Shown here: piece by piece, positions 29,801-41,332 of the stretch
Numbering within the stretch: the stretch's first letter is position 1
Layout of the letters: every line of letters begins with the position of its first letter
Source of the DNA: Lomentospora prolificans
Lineage: Eukaryota; Ascomycota; Sordariomycetes; Microascales; Microascaceae
DNA length: 64,000 nucleotides
Assembly: GCA_029532625.1 (NCBI GenBank)
Contig: JARFXM010000006.1
Location: 1,984,001 to 2,048,000 of the forward strand
Direction of reading: 5' to 3'
Translations under genes and position numbers: made by a program
The notes under the pieces: generated by a model
Told to the model about the DNA's origin: nothing
Database searches by the model: none
The model's input: the letters and a program-made list of their open reading frames with translations, nothing else

Positions 29801-32630
29801 CTTGCAGATGACTTGGACGACTCTGCATTTGACTCAGGAAAGGCCGCCGACAGGAAAAAGAACTTCATTTGCAAGTTTTGCTCGACTAAATCTTCCCGCC
29901 AGTGGCGCAGAGCCCCTGCGTCGGCCTCGGCGTCGGAGGGTGGTGGTAAGGCCTCTGGTAAAGATAAGAAGGACCAATACGTTGTGGCTCTGTGCCGGCG
30001 TTGCGCGGAACTATGGCGCCGCTATGGTATCCAGTGGGAAGATATTGAGGAGATGGCGAAGAAGGTGGCGCAAGCTGGCGGGCGCGCCTGGAAGCGTAAA
30101 CAAGATGAGGAACTTTTGAAAGAGTTGATCCCGGCCAAAGATTTACCAAGCCTTTCGCCTCCAGCCCCCGACTCGAGCTCCGCGCATGCTAATGGAATGG
30201 TCGTTGGCGGGTCTCAGAATGGGGAGCCGCCGCGCAAGAAGCTCAAGGGTTTTGCTGACGATAGGAGCGGAACTGAGTCCGCGCCACAGACCACATCCAA
30301 GAGGAAAGAGAAGGTCTCTGAGAAAAGCCGGGCCACACCTCCGGTGGCCCTGCCCGAGCCAAAAACTTTGCCCTGCGCAGTCTGCAATCAGTTGGAACCG
30401 CTCGGCGACCAGCTTCTGTCTTGTCGGGAATGCCGACTTTCTGTTCACCGAAATTGTTACGGTGTCGTTGACACTCGGACTCTCACAAAACCCGGAAAGT
30501 GGATTTGTGATACTTGTACGAACGACCGAAGCCCTCAGGTCTCTCTTGTAAGTGACAGCCACTGGCGCTTGTATATTCCTACTCTCGCATTTCGCATCCC
30601 CTCTGTGTGGATTTGCCTGCTAACAAGTAGTGACCAGAATTACAAATGTGTTCTTTGCTCCGTCGAACATACTGAGCATGACTTTGTGGGTCACCCTAAA
30701 CCTTCCGGCACCGGCAAAAAGAAGTCAGACAAGGATCGAGACCGCGAGAAGGGCGAGCGAGAGCAGGCTCAGAAGGCAGCCGACTACTACCGGAAGAAAC
30801 AGGAGGAGGCCAACCGCCCAGTCAACCCCCGTGAGCCTCTCAAACGAACGGCGGACAACAATTGGGTACACGTCACCTGCGCTGTATGGACCCCTGAGGT
30901 CAAGTTCGGATCGGGCGAGGCGTTGGTCCCCGCCGAAGGAATCGCCTCAATTCCACGCGCGCGTTTTGAAGAAGTCTGCGTCGTGTGTAACAAGGCGGTG
31001 GGGGCCTGCGTGTCGTGCAATCAATGCCGAACACCTGGTAAGAGCTAAACCAACTGATGGACACGAAGCAAGACAATACTCTAACATTACTATAGTCCAT
31101 GTCGAATGCGCAAGACAGCGTGATTACGTCCTGGGTTTCGACATAACGCCGATCAAAGGTTCAAGACGCGATCAGTTCCAAATCGTCACAATCAATGGCG
31201 AGAGCGGAGTCATGTCCTCGGGCCTTTGGTGTAGAGACCACGCTCCCACGAAGACCATCGTACATCGCATGTATGACGTTGTGGATGAGGGCGGACTCAA
31301 CGCTCTGCAGCTCTATGCTCAGAACTTTAAGCAGGCTGATCGATCAATCACTGACACCGTTCGAAAAGCGAACCTTGTAACGGCCGCCGCGAAGGTTACT
31401 GGCAGCGCGGCGAGCACCGGAGTCCGGCGGGCGTCCACCACGGCTCTGCCTGTTAATGGCACCTCGACCCAGCGACAAGCAAGCGAACCGGGATCAGTTC
31501 CACATATCTCGGACAGCAAGATTTGCATCACATGCGGCATCGATGTTAGTCCTAAATGGTGGGCGGTTGAGGACAGCCCTGATGAGCCGATGGTCAATGG
31601 CTTTCACGATGAGCTTAGCGATGAAGCCAAAAAGTTTGTGGAGCAAAGAAAGTTTCAGTGCCATAAGTGTCATAAGACCAACCGGAAGCCTAAGCCTCTG
31701 CGCGAGTCTCCTCCTCCTCCACCACCGGAGCAGGTGCACCTTCCGATGGTATCTCATCGTCAGCCTACGCCCCCTGTACAAGCACCCAACCATCTTCCTC
31801 GCCTCGCAAGCTCCCCTCCGCAGAGACCGGCAGAGACCCACCGGTTTCTTTGGGCAACGACGGCGCCTCCAGCGCAGCATAGCCCGGCACCGATTGCCGC
31901 CCCGATTGCCGTGCCGCACGTCCAAGCCGCTCCGCCTCCTCCTCCTCCTCAACCTCAACCGCAGCAGCAGCCACCTCCCCAGGCGCCGCCTCCATCTCAT
32001 ATTACGCATCTAGCAGGGCCCCCTTCAATGCCTCCCATGCATCAGTATCCACCGCCTGCCCCCTACAACGATTGGCACAGCCGTTCCTCTGCTCAACATA
32101 GTCCTCCGGCTCGCCACCTTAATGGGGACCATCATCAGCGCAGTCCTGTCACAGGTCTATCCGCGCTTCGACCCCCGCCGCTCTCGGTGCCGCCGTCGGT
32201 GCCACCTCCAGTCTCATCTATTCACCAGGGAGCTCATCTAGGGCAGGCTCTTGTCAATGGACTACCACCATCACCCCTACGATCTGGCGGGCCTCAGGTG
32301 CCTCCACCTAACCCTTATATTCACCCATATCACCCGCATCCGGGTGTATCGCATCATCTGTCGAATGGAACACCTCCGCCTCCTCCACCAGCTTCGCTTC
32401 CACCTCGAGGCCCTGACCATCTTTCTCAGGGTCTTCTTTCTCGTGGATCGCCCTATGGACCGTCGCACGCGAGCCCTCCCCTGCATTCCAGTCAGCCAGT
32501 TGCAAGAGATGGCGGTCCATTGATCAGGGAATCTCCTCCCGTGCTCCCGCCGCCGCCGCAACGCCCGCCTGAATCTCGTCCTCCTAGCGGCGCTAGTGCG
32601 AGCCCGTCTCTCCGGAACCTTCTTCTATAA
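26886..32630 (+). CDS. SNT2: SNT2-type BAH/PHD/ELM2/SANT chromatin protein
   Basis: Large chromatin reader of the Snt2 family. In yeast Snt2 works with Ecm5 and the deacetylase Rpd3 in stress-linked gene control; in plant-pathogenic fungi it is tied to histone deacetylation, autophagy and virulence. Six exons, 26886-26906, 27099-27759, 27943-28426, 28714-30547, 30638-31037 and 31096-32630, give 1644 aa with all introns GT-AG. Order: Ser/Thr-rich N-terminus; BAH from about residue 228 (DHVYLVCEPPGEPYYIGRI); PHD1 near 382-440, split by the 287-nt intron 3; an ELM2-end/SANT block (LTPAEQKTFEEAVMKYG); a GATA-like C2-C2 finger; PHD2 (CAVCNQLEPLGDQLLSC); an extended PHD with the Cys/His pattern broken by introns 4 and 5; a second C2-C2 finger (CITCGIDVSPKWW); and a 300-residue Pro/His-rich tail. 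The 21-nt first exon encodes only seven residues. Confidence 0.93.
28468..28488 (+). repeat. SNT2: T21 tract inside SNT2 intron 3
   Basis: Uninterrupted run of 21 T within the 287-nt intron 28427-28713. It is far from the acceptor (about 225 nt), so it is not the usual polypyrimidine tract. Confidence 0.7.
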
Positions 32631-33066
32631 AGGACCAAAGCCAAGTTAACGAGAGTGTTCCACACTCTCCTGTACAACTACTTGTTCCTATGGGTATCTT
32701 CTCATGATTTGAGGATACGTCTTGTCTGGGTTAAATCAGGGTCATTGTGCATTATTAAGTCTTTTTTTTTCTTTCCTTTTTCCTTTTCTTCTTTCTTTTT
32801 TTCTTTTCCCGTTGTTTGATTTGTTTCGGCCTTACTATTCTGGGTTTGGCAAGTCATGCGGTTAGAAGGCATTGTGGCTTGACATCAATTGGCGAAAAAT
32901 GGGTTCTAAAAGATAGTTTTTCTTGTGTGTTAATAGATTTCGAGAAGCAATACAAGGCGCTTTTTGATCACTGGTTGGCCGTTCTGTGAGCTCGGGGGCG
33001 ATTGGTGTATACATCCGTGACTTTCACGTTTTGCACTGGAATTTATTTCTTCTACTCGGGTGTTCT

Positions 33067-33097
33067 ATTATTATTTTTATTATTATTATTATTATTA
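33067..33097. repeat. (ATT)n microsatellite
   Basis: Trinucleotide ATT/TTA array, with one interruption (TTTTT), about 440 nt downstream of the SNT2 stop. Confidence 0.7.
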
Positions 33098-34823
33098 CGG
33101 CGGATGTTTCAATACAATAAATGGTTGATATTATGACAACCGAAAATATGTCCTTAAAGGGGAAAAGCGAGGAACGAGAGAGACATGCGCCGTCCATTGA
33201 TTGCCCCTGCCAGTCCAAGGCAAGGGGAAACCTGGTGGCGGGCTCCCCGAACACGCCAGCTGCTATTATCCAGAGAGGTTCGATATCTAACATCCGTCCA
33301 TTGATCCATCCACCTCTCAGACCCATCTGACTGGACCGCGGCTACTAACTTTGGGCGTTAGGAATAACAAGGCGAAAGGGACAGAGCTTCGACCATGCTG
33401 ACTGTATGCTTGGGAAGTTGCGGGGACACTAAGGGTGGCGATACTCGATGTCATCGGGCCAAAGCCGGGCGAAGAGAAAAAATGAAGTAAACTTTGCAGA
33501 AATTGATGTCCTCGGGTTCCGGACAACCTCTCGTCTCTTTAGGGGCGCACAAATTTGAGAGGAGTCCAATGCTGGCTGGCTTCCAGGGTTCGGAGAAGAG
33601 GCGGCCAGGTTTTGGCACGGTCCGAGAACCAAAGAGAGCTAACCGTACAGCGTGCAGGCGCCGCAGCCAGCTGGCACTGTACTCTGAATGGTTCAGTTTA
33701 ATCCCTTTTATTCTGCCGGAACGGCAATTAGGGTCTAGTAAGTTGCTCAACCAAGATTCTGGCTCGCAAAAAGTGTATTATTATCAGTTTGTCCAGTGAG
33801 ACGACGTGATTTTTGGCGCATGGAGCTGGCCTATCCCGCAGCAGCATTAGGCAGCCTGTGGGGTCCAGGTTTCGGACTAAAACCAGAGATAGCGATCAAC
33901 GACGGCGCATTAAGTATCGGCTGTAGGGCCATCTCAGCCTTCTGGATCTTGCTCGAAGCCTGAACGCCGTGGGTGATAACGCGCTTCGTGGAATGGAGGA
34001 CGCGATAATCAGTTGGCCTCTTCTGGCGGCCAAAGCCCAAAAATATGGAACTACTAGATAACATCCCTCGCCTCCCAATCTAAGCCCTCATCCGGAGCCG
34101 ACTGGAGTGCCGGGTGCAGAAACTGAACAACGCCAAATTAATGTCAACCTTCTATCAGCCTGGGCTACTAAAGGACAGCCAGCATAATCACCAACTGCAC
34201 CCAGGTACATGCTGGCCACCCAGCATTCTTCGAGGCAACAGCACTAAGGTTACTTTTAGAGTCACAGTTTCCCTCCAAAAATGCAGCGTCCCCAGGCTTT
34301 CCCAATGCGGGCTAGGTTCTCCGTGGTGGGAGGGGGCGAGGCACGGCTTGACATCTGCCCAGCGGGGCTTTGGAGCCGTTTTTTAGCTGGCTTGTTAGCA
34401 GGATACCTGTAGGCGCCGTAGTTACCGAGCATACCAGGCACGACGCCAGCGACATACGGACAGGTACTCACTTGACAGCCAAGCCACAGCGGGCTCAGAA
34501 TCGATGTCATTCTACCTCCTTCCATGGGGCTGACATGGAATTTTGTCGACGCTTCTATGCCCGCGCTGATTGGCGCATCTGGAATCCAGGCGACTCCAGA
34601 GCCCCCGAACTTTCGGGGAACAGTGCAGGTACATGTTGAAAGTATCTTCACACGCTCTGCCTTCGCCAGTGGTACTTGCAATCCTCGTCCTGGTCCGTCC
34701 TGCACACGTACCCTGCTTCATTTTTGCTGGAGAAGCCGGCGCAGGACGGATCTGAAAAATATTTGTACCAATTTTGGCTTGCAGCCTTTCCACTTCCATA
34801 ACCCCTTCCGCCCTGTAGCGTGA

Positions 34824-34843
34824 ATTCTTCGACATTCTTGAGG
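34824..34843. promoter_or_regulatory. Candidate heat-shock element
   Basis: Four consecutive 5-nt units in the alternating nTTCn / nGAAn arrangement: ATTCT, TCGAC, ATTCT, TGAGG. Two units are perfect and two differ at one base. It lies about 480 nt upstream of the start of a Hsp40 gene, a usual Hsf1 target. An imperfect match of this size could occur by chance. Confidence 0.35.
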
Positions 34844-35323
34844 CGACAACAGGTCGAGCGAATCCCTCTTTCTCTTATTTTCCCTCTGGTCGTCAATTCT
34901 TTCATCATCCAAGCATTCCTCTTTTCTTTCCCAACATCCCTGGTATCATCGACTCGATCAATTTTCGCCTGTCAGGACAATCTCCAAAACCTCGACCACC
35001 TCCCTTCCGACGCAGGACTCTATCTCACTCTCAATACCTTCTCAATACCCCTACCGACCCTTATCTCCACCGAGTCCATCTATTGTTCTAAGTCAGTCCT
35101 TTCCTAACATCCCCGACTTCAACTTGACCTCCCTTGGAACACACCTCCTTAGGCATTCGATCCATACAGTTTCAACTACACGAAGCCGGCCTTCTCATCC
35201 GTCCCTTCACGAGCCTGGAGCTAACTAGAAACCCCAGTCCACAAGACAGTTCCACTCCTGCCTAAAGGCTGTCTCGAGTGACATCTCCTACGAAAGCCGC
35301 ATAATCTCCACTCCACATTCAGA

Positions 35324-36784
35324 ATGGTCAAAGAAACGAAACTCTATGATCTCCTCGGCGTAAGTTGGCTGGAGGTGCCAGATATAGAAGTTTGCGATCT
35401 CGCATATGCTAACTCCTCCTTTACAGGTTACGCCCACGGCGAACGATCAAGAGCTGAAGAAGGCCTACAAGACGGGCGCTTTGAAATATCATCCCGGTAT
35501 GTTTTTTTTCCAGATTATTGCTCAAATCTCCGCGCCGACCTTGCTGTTCTCCTCTAACTCTATCTTAGACAAGAACGCGCATAACCCCGCTGCTGAGGAG
35601 AAGTTCAAGGAGATCTCCGCCGCCTACGAAATTCTTTCCGATCCTCAGAAGCGCCAAATTTACGATCAATATGGCGAGGCCGGGCTCGAGGGTGGTGCCG
35701 GTGGCGGCGGCATGGCCGCTGAAGATCTCTTCGCGCAGTTCTTCGGCGGTGGTGGTGGTTTCGGCGGTGGTCTAGGCGGCATGTTTGGTGGCATGCAGAA
35801 CAGGGGTCCCCCCAAGGCCCGCACCATCCACCACACCCACAAGGTCTCACTCGAGGACATATACAAGGGCAAGGTTTCCAAGCTTGCGCTGCAGCGGTCC
35901 ATCGTTTGCCCCAAGTGTAACGGCGTTGGTGGTAAGGAAGGCGCTGTGCGTCGTTGCTCAGGATGTGACGGTCATGGTGTGAAGACCATGATGCGCCAGA
36001 TGGGACCCATGATCCAACGATTCCAGACCATGTGCCCGGACTGCAATGGCGAGGGTGAGATAATCAAGGAGAAGGATAGGTGCAAGGGATGTCACGGCAA
36101 GAAGACTATTGTCGACAGGAAGGTGCTTCACGTTCACGTCGACCGCGGCGTCCGAAGCGGCACCAAGGTTGAATTTCGCGGTGAGGGTGACCAGGCACCT
36201 GGCATCCAAGCCGGAGACGTCGTTTTCGAGATTGAGGAGAAGCCCCACCCGCGCTTCACTCGCAAGGATGACGATCTCTTCTACAAGTCCGAGATCGACC
36301 TCGTCACTGCCCTTGCCGGCGGTACCGTCTACATCGAACACCTCGATGACCGCTGGCTAAGTGTCGAAATTCTTCCCGGCGAGGCTATCTCCCCTGGTAA
36401 GTGACCCTGGTTACGTCTCGCCATATGCTTGTCGTTTCATCGGAAGCGCTAACTGTGATTTACATAGGTACCGTCAAGATGCTCCGAGGGCAAGGTATGC
36501 CTTCACCCCGACACCACGACATGGGCAACATGTACATCTCCTTCAACGTCAAGTTCCCCGAGAAGAACTGGACCGAAGACCCGACCCACTTTGAGCTTCT
36601 CCGTCAACTCCTACCCTCGCCTGCCCTGGAGACCGTTCCTCCTACCGAGGCTATGACCGAACCTGTCAGCCTCGAGGATATCGATCAACGCGGTGCCGGA
36701 CGTGGCTTCGGTGCCAGCGCCATGGATGAGGATGACGAAGATGGCCATCCTCATGCCGAGCGTGTGCAGTGCGCTTCTCAGTAA
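35324..36784 (+). CDS. YDJ1: Class A Hsp40 co-chaperone (Ydj1/Mas5)
   Basis: Type I DnaJ protein that hands substrates to cytosolic Hsp70 and stimulates its ATPase. Exons 35324-35359, 35427-35496, 35569-36396 and 36468-36784 give 416 aa (yeast Ydj1 is 409). The J domain carries HPD at residues 34-36, formed across intron 2. Next comes a Gly/Phe region ([20 protein letters not shown]), then the four zinc-binding CxxCxGxG repeats ([32 protein letters not shown]; the last is degenerate at its final Gly). The substrate-binding CTD I/II and dimerisation region follow. The protein ends in CASQ, identical to the farnesylated tail of yeast Ydj1, so membrane anchoring on the ER and mitochondrial surface is expected. 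The first two exons are tiny. Confidence 0.96.
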
Positions 36785-37501
36785 TGGCAGTCTTCGTTTT
36801 GACATCCCTTGGCCTCTTCCGTCTTAAATTGCGCGAAGCGTTGTGTCGCCTCACGTTAGTTGTTTTGCATGATGAAAAGCCGTTCAACATCGCCTCGGCA
36901 TATACCCCGAAGTGCAAAGGGTAAGGTGACCCACGGAAGCAGCAAGAATCGCGCTAGCCGAAAATGTTCCCGGCGCCGAAAATGGCTTCCATCAACCTGC
37001 TCCCGCCGTTTTCACCCAGTATTTTTGATGATGATTTCAAAGAGGTCTCTTCTTCTTTTTTTTCTTTTTTCTTTTTCTTTAACCGGTGGCGCATGGAAGT
37101 GAAGGTTGCGGGTGCAAAAAAGGTGTGGCGAAAGCGAGAGACTACTGGATGTGGTGGGCATAGGATTTGCACCGGGAGAGCGATTTGGCATCAGATCAAC
37201 GTTCGCAGCATCAATGTTTATTGGCTTGGTCTGGGCCGATAATTCCCCTGTTGGCACACGAGCACGGCTGGCGTTTATGGGACATAGAGGATTTGACTGG
37301 ACTTAATTTTTTTTCCTTCGTTTAATGCTGAGTAGAATTGGAAGACAATGCATCACGTTCACATAAGAACTTGTGTCCCATTTCCTTTGGTATTCCCGTA
37401 TGTAAACGTTTACATTGATTCTATATAGTGAGATCTATTTTGTAGTGATCGGTTCTTTTCTCTCCTTCCCGGAAGAAACATACCCTGATCAAGCAGGTCC
37501 T
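36785..37501. other. Convergent 3' intergenic spacer
   Basis: About 700 nt between the YDJ1 and TRM82 stop codons. It contains a T/C-rich tract near 37050-37080. No coding sequence is supported. Confidence 0.5.
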
Positions 37502-39092
37502 TTATTCTTCCTGCCCGTCCTGTTCACCGCGTTGGGCGCCTCGCTTCCGGAGACTCTCGACCGTGTAAAGAAGCTTCTTCACCTGGGTCGGCGAGACTTC
37601 TAGGACGGTGCTTGCCTCGGCCGACTCGTCAAACGAGTTCGTAGGCAAGAGCCATGCGTCACCGTTGGCTAGGGTGTAAGCTAGTAGACTTATCCCTGAT
37701 TCGGCACCGCTCGGGTCGACGGCGACGATGAGCTTCGGTTCTGGGGTAGTAGATACGGAGATGTCTAGAGGGTTACCAGGCAAGCTAACGATCTTGCAGT
37801 GTTCTAGCTTGCCTTCCGGAGACAGCCTCCAGTGGAAGGCGGCAGGTACACTAATTCCAAAGCGTTAGCCTTTGATTGGAAGAAAAGCGTATGTGATGTC
37901 AGAATACGTACCCTTCGCAGATCACAAAGATGCCGGACGGAGATGAACGTATCCTTTGGACGGCAATGTTCTGCACGTCAGTTGCAAGGCGAGCCTGGCT
38001 GAGGAGGTCGGCTTCAGAGACGAGCCTCCCAGTTGGCCAATCCCATACGAACAAAGATTCATCTCCACCACCAGACACTAGCAGGTTAGGATGTGTTTCC
38101 GACACGGCGATGGAATTGACAAACTCCTTGTGGCCTAGACAAAATGCCTCGATGACATAGGCCTGCGGTATGTATCTCGACACGCGGATGTGCTCATCCC
38201 TGTCACAAGAGATGATGTAGCGCCTCCCTTGATATTCACCGATGATTAGATCAGTCAACATGGAGACATGGCCGAGGATCAAAGTGTGCTCGAACGCCGG
38301 CTCTTCAGCAGCGGCTTCGTTAGCTTGTTCCTTATCCTTGTCCCTTTTCTCAAGCGCACGCTGTTGCATCTCGAGGCTGCGCAGGTTGATCTTAGAGTGG
38401 ACGGTGTATTCGTTAGCAGCAGGCTTGCTATGGTCTCGTTGGTGTTTAACATGCAATGAGGTAGCTTCCCCTGCGAGCGAACCCTTGGCCGGGTCAACAG
38501 GGAGCGCGTAGACATCACCAAACTTGTCAGCCAGGATGATAGCGCGGTTGTCGCTAGACATGGCAATGGCGCATGGCCGTTTCGGCATCGCCCTCCTGCT
38601 AGACTCCCTCAAACTTCCTTTTCCATCATGCTCAAACACCCACAGCACTTTGTCATGGCCCGAAACGGCGGCGACGTACTTGCCGTCTTGCGACACGGAC
38701 AGGAGTACAATGATGTGGACATCAGGTCTCTTCGAAATCGGATCTCGGTTGATACGAGCGTGCTTTTTCTTGGCCTCCTCCTTGGCGATTTCCGCCTGCT
38801 CGTCTACCCTTTCTCCAGCCATTACTTGGGCAGGCGCATCGTCCTCGTTCTCATCGGTGTCCTCCTCTAGCCTCTGCTTCTTCTGCGGCGGCTCATCATC
38901 GGGTTCCAAAAGGGGCTGCTCCTCGGCATTATTGTGAGACTTTTGGGTGGCGAATGCCTCTTTCTCGGCGTCGGGATGATTCCATGTGGATAACGGAGCT
39001 CCTCCTTCCAGGTTGAAGACTTGGATCTGACCCCCGCGGGAAGCGAAGAGGAGCTCCGCGTGGGTTGCGAGGCAGCTGTATGGGATTTTCAT
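37502..39092 (-). CDS. TRM82: tRNA (guanine-N7) methyltransferase non-catalytic subunit Trm82
   Basis: WD40 partner of the methyltransferase Trm8; the pair makes m7G46 in tRNA. Exons 37912-39092 and 37502-37850 (GTACGT donor, TTAG acceptor) give 509 aa. The N-terminal strand pattern MKIPYSCLATHAELLFASRGGQIQVFNL is typical of the first Trm82 blade. A charged disordered loop (DDEPPQKKQRLEEDTDENEDD) follows, then WD-type blades including GKYVAAVSGHDKVLWVFEHD, CAIAMSSDNRAIILADKFGDVYAL, YIISCDRDEHIRVSRYP-like sequence, and NLLVSGGGDESLFVWDWPTGR. The start chosen is the first ATG; an in-frame ATG-less reading frame continues upstream for about 48 codons, but the N-terminus fits the family at this ATG. 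It is divergent from RPP0 with 459 nt between starts. Confidence 0.9.
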
Positions 39093-39551
39093 TGTTGAAG
39101 ACAGCTCGCAAATACAAGCCCTAGAATTGTGAGCTAAGATCCAAGATTCCAGGGCCAATGCCTTCTCTCGACGAGTTATTATGAAATGGAAAGAACGCCT
39201 CGCGCCTGCGACTCGAGTTATCAGGAAGCATGTCACTTCGTCATGAGCTCGCGCAGTCCAGGTGAAAAACAGTTACATGTCGGATGTACCTTCGAGCCCC
39301 ACATTCTTACTCAACCTCAGAATTCCCCGCGCTAGTACTGATTGGGAGTAGTGCGAACTTGCCCTAATAGCAATTCATCGCTGACCACACACCTTTTGTC
39401 AAAAATCGCAGGCGGCTGAGCTCGAGAATTTCTGAACCTCGCTTCACCATCCCAAGTTCCAATCACCAAGAGAACATCGTCAGTTCTCGCTTTTTCCACT
39501 TTACCCATACCTTTTTGCCCTTAAACATCCTGCCTTCATCCACAAGAAGAT
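39093..39551. promoter_or_regulatory. Divergent promoter, TRM82 / RPP0
   Basis: 459-nt shared upstream region between a tRNA methyltransferase subunit and a ribosomal stalk protein. A C/T-rich tract near 39480-39540 directly precedes the RPP0 start, as is common in fungal ribosomal protein leaders. I could not identify a named element with confidence. Confidence 0.5.
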
Positions 39552-40740
39552 ATGGGGGGCAAATCTAACAAGGCCGTTTACTTCGAGAAGCTCCGGGGGT
39601 TGTTGGAGGACTACAAGTCGGTCTTCATTGTCTCGGTCGACAATGTCAGCTCTCAGCAGATGCACGAGATCCGACAGTCTCTCCGTGGAGAGGCTGTCGT
39701 CCTCATGGGCAAGAACACCATGGTAGGTCCCGATCGTGCACAATTCAGCCGTGTCCCTGCGACTGGTGTCTGGCCGCTGTGCAAAATTTCTTCACCTGTG
39801 GCTCAGGGGGCCTGGCCCAATCTTTTAGGGTAGCACGCCCACCAGGAGAGAGCTTGCTAACGGCCTGATGCGCACTCTAGATCCGACGTGCTCTCCGTAC
39901 TTTCATCACTGACCTCCCCGACTACGAACGTCTCCTCCCCTTCGTTCGTGGCAATGTCGGTTTCGTCTTCACCAACAGCGATCTCAAGCAGGTCCGTGAC
40001 AAGATCCTCAACAACCGTGTCGCCGCCCCCGCCCGTGCTGGTGCCGTTGCCCCCGTCGATGTCTGGGTCCCTGCCGGAAACACCGGTATGGAACCTGGCA
40101 AGACCTCTTTCTTCCAGGCTCTCGGTGTCCCCACCAAGATCGCTCGTGGTACCATTGAAATTACCACAGATCTCAAGCTCGTCGAGGCCAACACCAAGGT
40201 TGGCCCCTCCGAGGCTACCCTCCTCAACATGTTGAACATCTCTCCCTTCACCTACGGTCTTGGTGTCGTCCAGGTCTACGACCAGGGCAACTGCTTCCCC
40301 GCCGATATTCTCGACATCACCGACGAGCAGCTCCTTGAGTCCTTCCAGAAGGCGGTCACCACCATTGCCGCCGTCTCGCTCGCCGCCAACTTCCCCACCC
40401 TTCCCTCCGTTGCCCACTCCCTCATCAACAGCTACAAGAAGGTCTTGGCCGTCGCCGTCGAGACCGAATACAGTTGGCCCGAGATTGAGGAGCTTAAGGA
40501 CCGTATTGCCAACCCTGATGCGTACGCGTCTGCCGCTCCCGCTGCCGCTGCTGGCGGTGATGCGTCTGCTGCCGCCGCCGACGACAAGAAGGCCGAATCC
40601 GAGGAGGAGTCCGAGGAGGACGAGGGCGGCTTCGGTGGTCTCTTGTAAGTTCTTTCCCCTTGGAATACTTCCCCCGCTTTAGGGGAGGTGCCGCCCTGAG
40701 TAGAAACAGCAGACGCTAACCGTTTATCTTTAGCGACTAA
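39552..40740 (+). CDS. RPP0: 60S acidic ribosomal protein P0 (uL10)
   Basis: Core of the ribosomal stalk; it binds 28S rRNA at the GTPase centre and carries the P1/P2 dimers that recruit elongation factors. Exons 39552-39722, 39881-40644 and a last exon of only seven nucleotides, 40734-40740, give 313 aa (yeast P0 is 312). The N-terminal rRNA-binding domain shows [21 protein letters not shown] and [14 protein letters not shown], the latter formed across intron 1. The insertion domain includes [17 protein letters not shown]. An Ala-rich hinge then leads to the acidic stalk tail. Joining the last two exons turns the end into GGFGGLFD, the conserved P-protein C-terminus recognised by translation factors; without the micro-exon the Phe-Asp is lost. 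Confidence 0.96.
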
Positions 40741-41332
40741 ATCTAAAAACTGGTGACTTGCCAGAGTTTGGCCCGACGTTGGTATGGTTATGAGCTAGCC
40801 TTATGGGTCAAATATGTGGACTGCAGTCCACGGGCTACATTAGCTAGTACCCCAATTCGGAATCTTAACTCTGTTGAATCCGGCTGTATCGGTTCCTGGC
40901 TCCACGTGCTCTGACTGCTGTGAATCTTGTGATGGCCCCTTATCCTGGCATCGCTAGTATTCGACTCGCAGAAAAAGTAAGTGCCAAACCCCGTCTTCTT
41001 GATCATTACGTCTCGATTTCCTTTTTTCAGCGTCTGGATGATTATAATCCAAACAATCAAGAGCTTTTTAACCCTGAATCTCTACCTTGATGACCCAACA
41101 CATCACCACCCTATGACATGGACGCAAAATTTGTCTTTCGCTTAGCCTTGAAAACGCCACTTATTGTACAAGGGTATCATAGCTAACATTATACATAGTG
41201 TTGCGTCGTAGAGAACTTTCGAACTTTCGGGACACCCCTCCTCCCCCGTCCTCCAACCCCCCAAAAAAGCCCAAGTTTTATCTAGGTCGACAATGGAACT
41301 AGCCGTAGCGCCGTAGTTACGTACATCGGTAT
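40741..41332. other. Convergent 3' intergenic spacer
   Basis: About 590 nt between the RPP0 and MSH1 stop codons. No coding sequence or repeat of note is seen. Confidence 0.5.

Larger units (their letters stand above)
32631..35323. other. Intergenic: SNT2 3' flank and YDJ1 promoter/leader
   Basis: About 2.7 kb without a supported gene. It contains a T/C-rich stretch (32760-32810), an (ATT)n microsatellite (33067-33097), a TGGCTGGC octamer (33573-33580) and, after 34840, C/T-rich DNA that looks like the YDJ1 promoter and leader. An imperfect heat-shock-element-like motif is at 34824-34843. Confidence 0.5.

Noticed and set aside
31494..32009. 171-codon minus-strand Arg-rich frame
   Set aside because: Reverse-complement shadow of the Pro/Gln-rich tail of SNT2.
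37912..39236. Longer TRM82 start at 39236
   Set aside because: That codon is GTG, and the family N-terminus begins at the ATG at 39092. The upstream extension contains acidic residues in its second half, so it is weaker than the SUA5 case.
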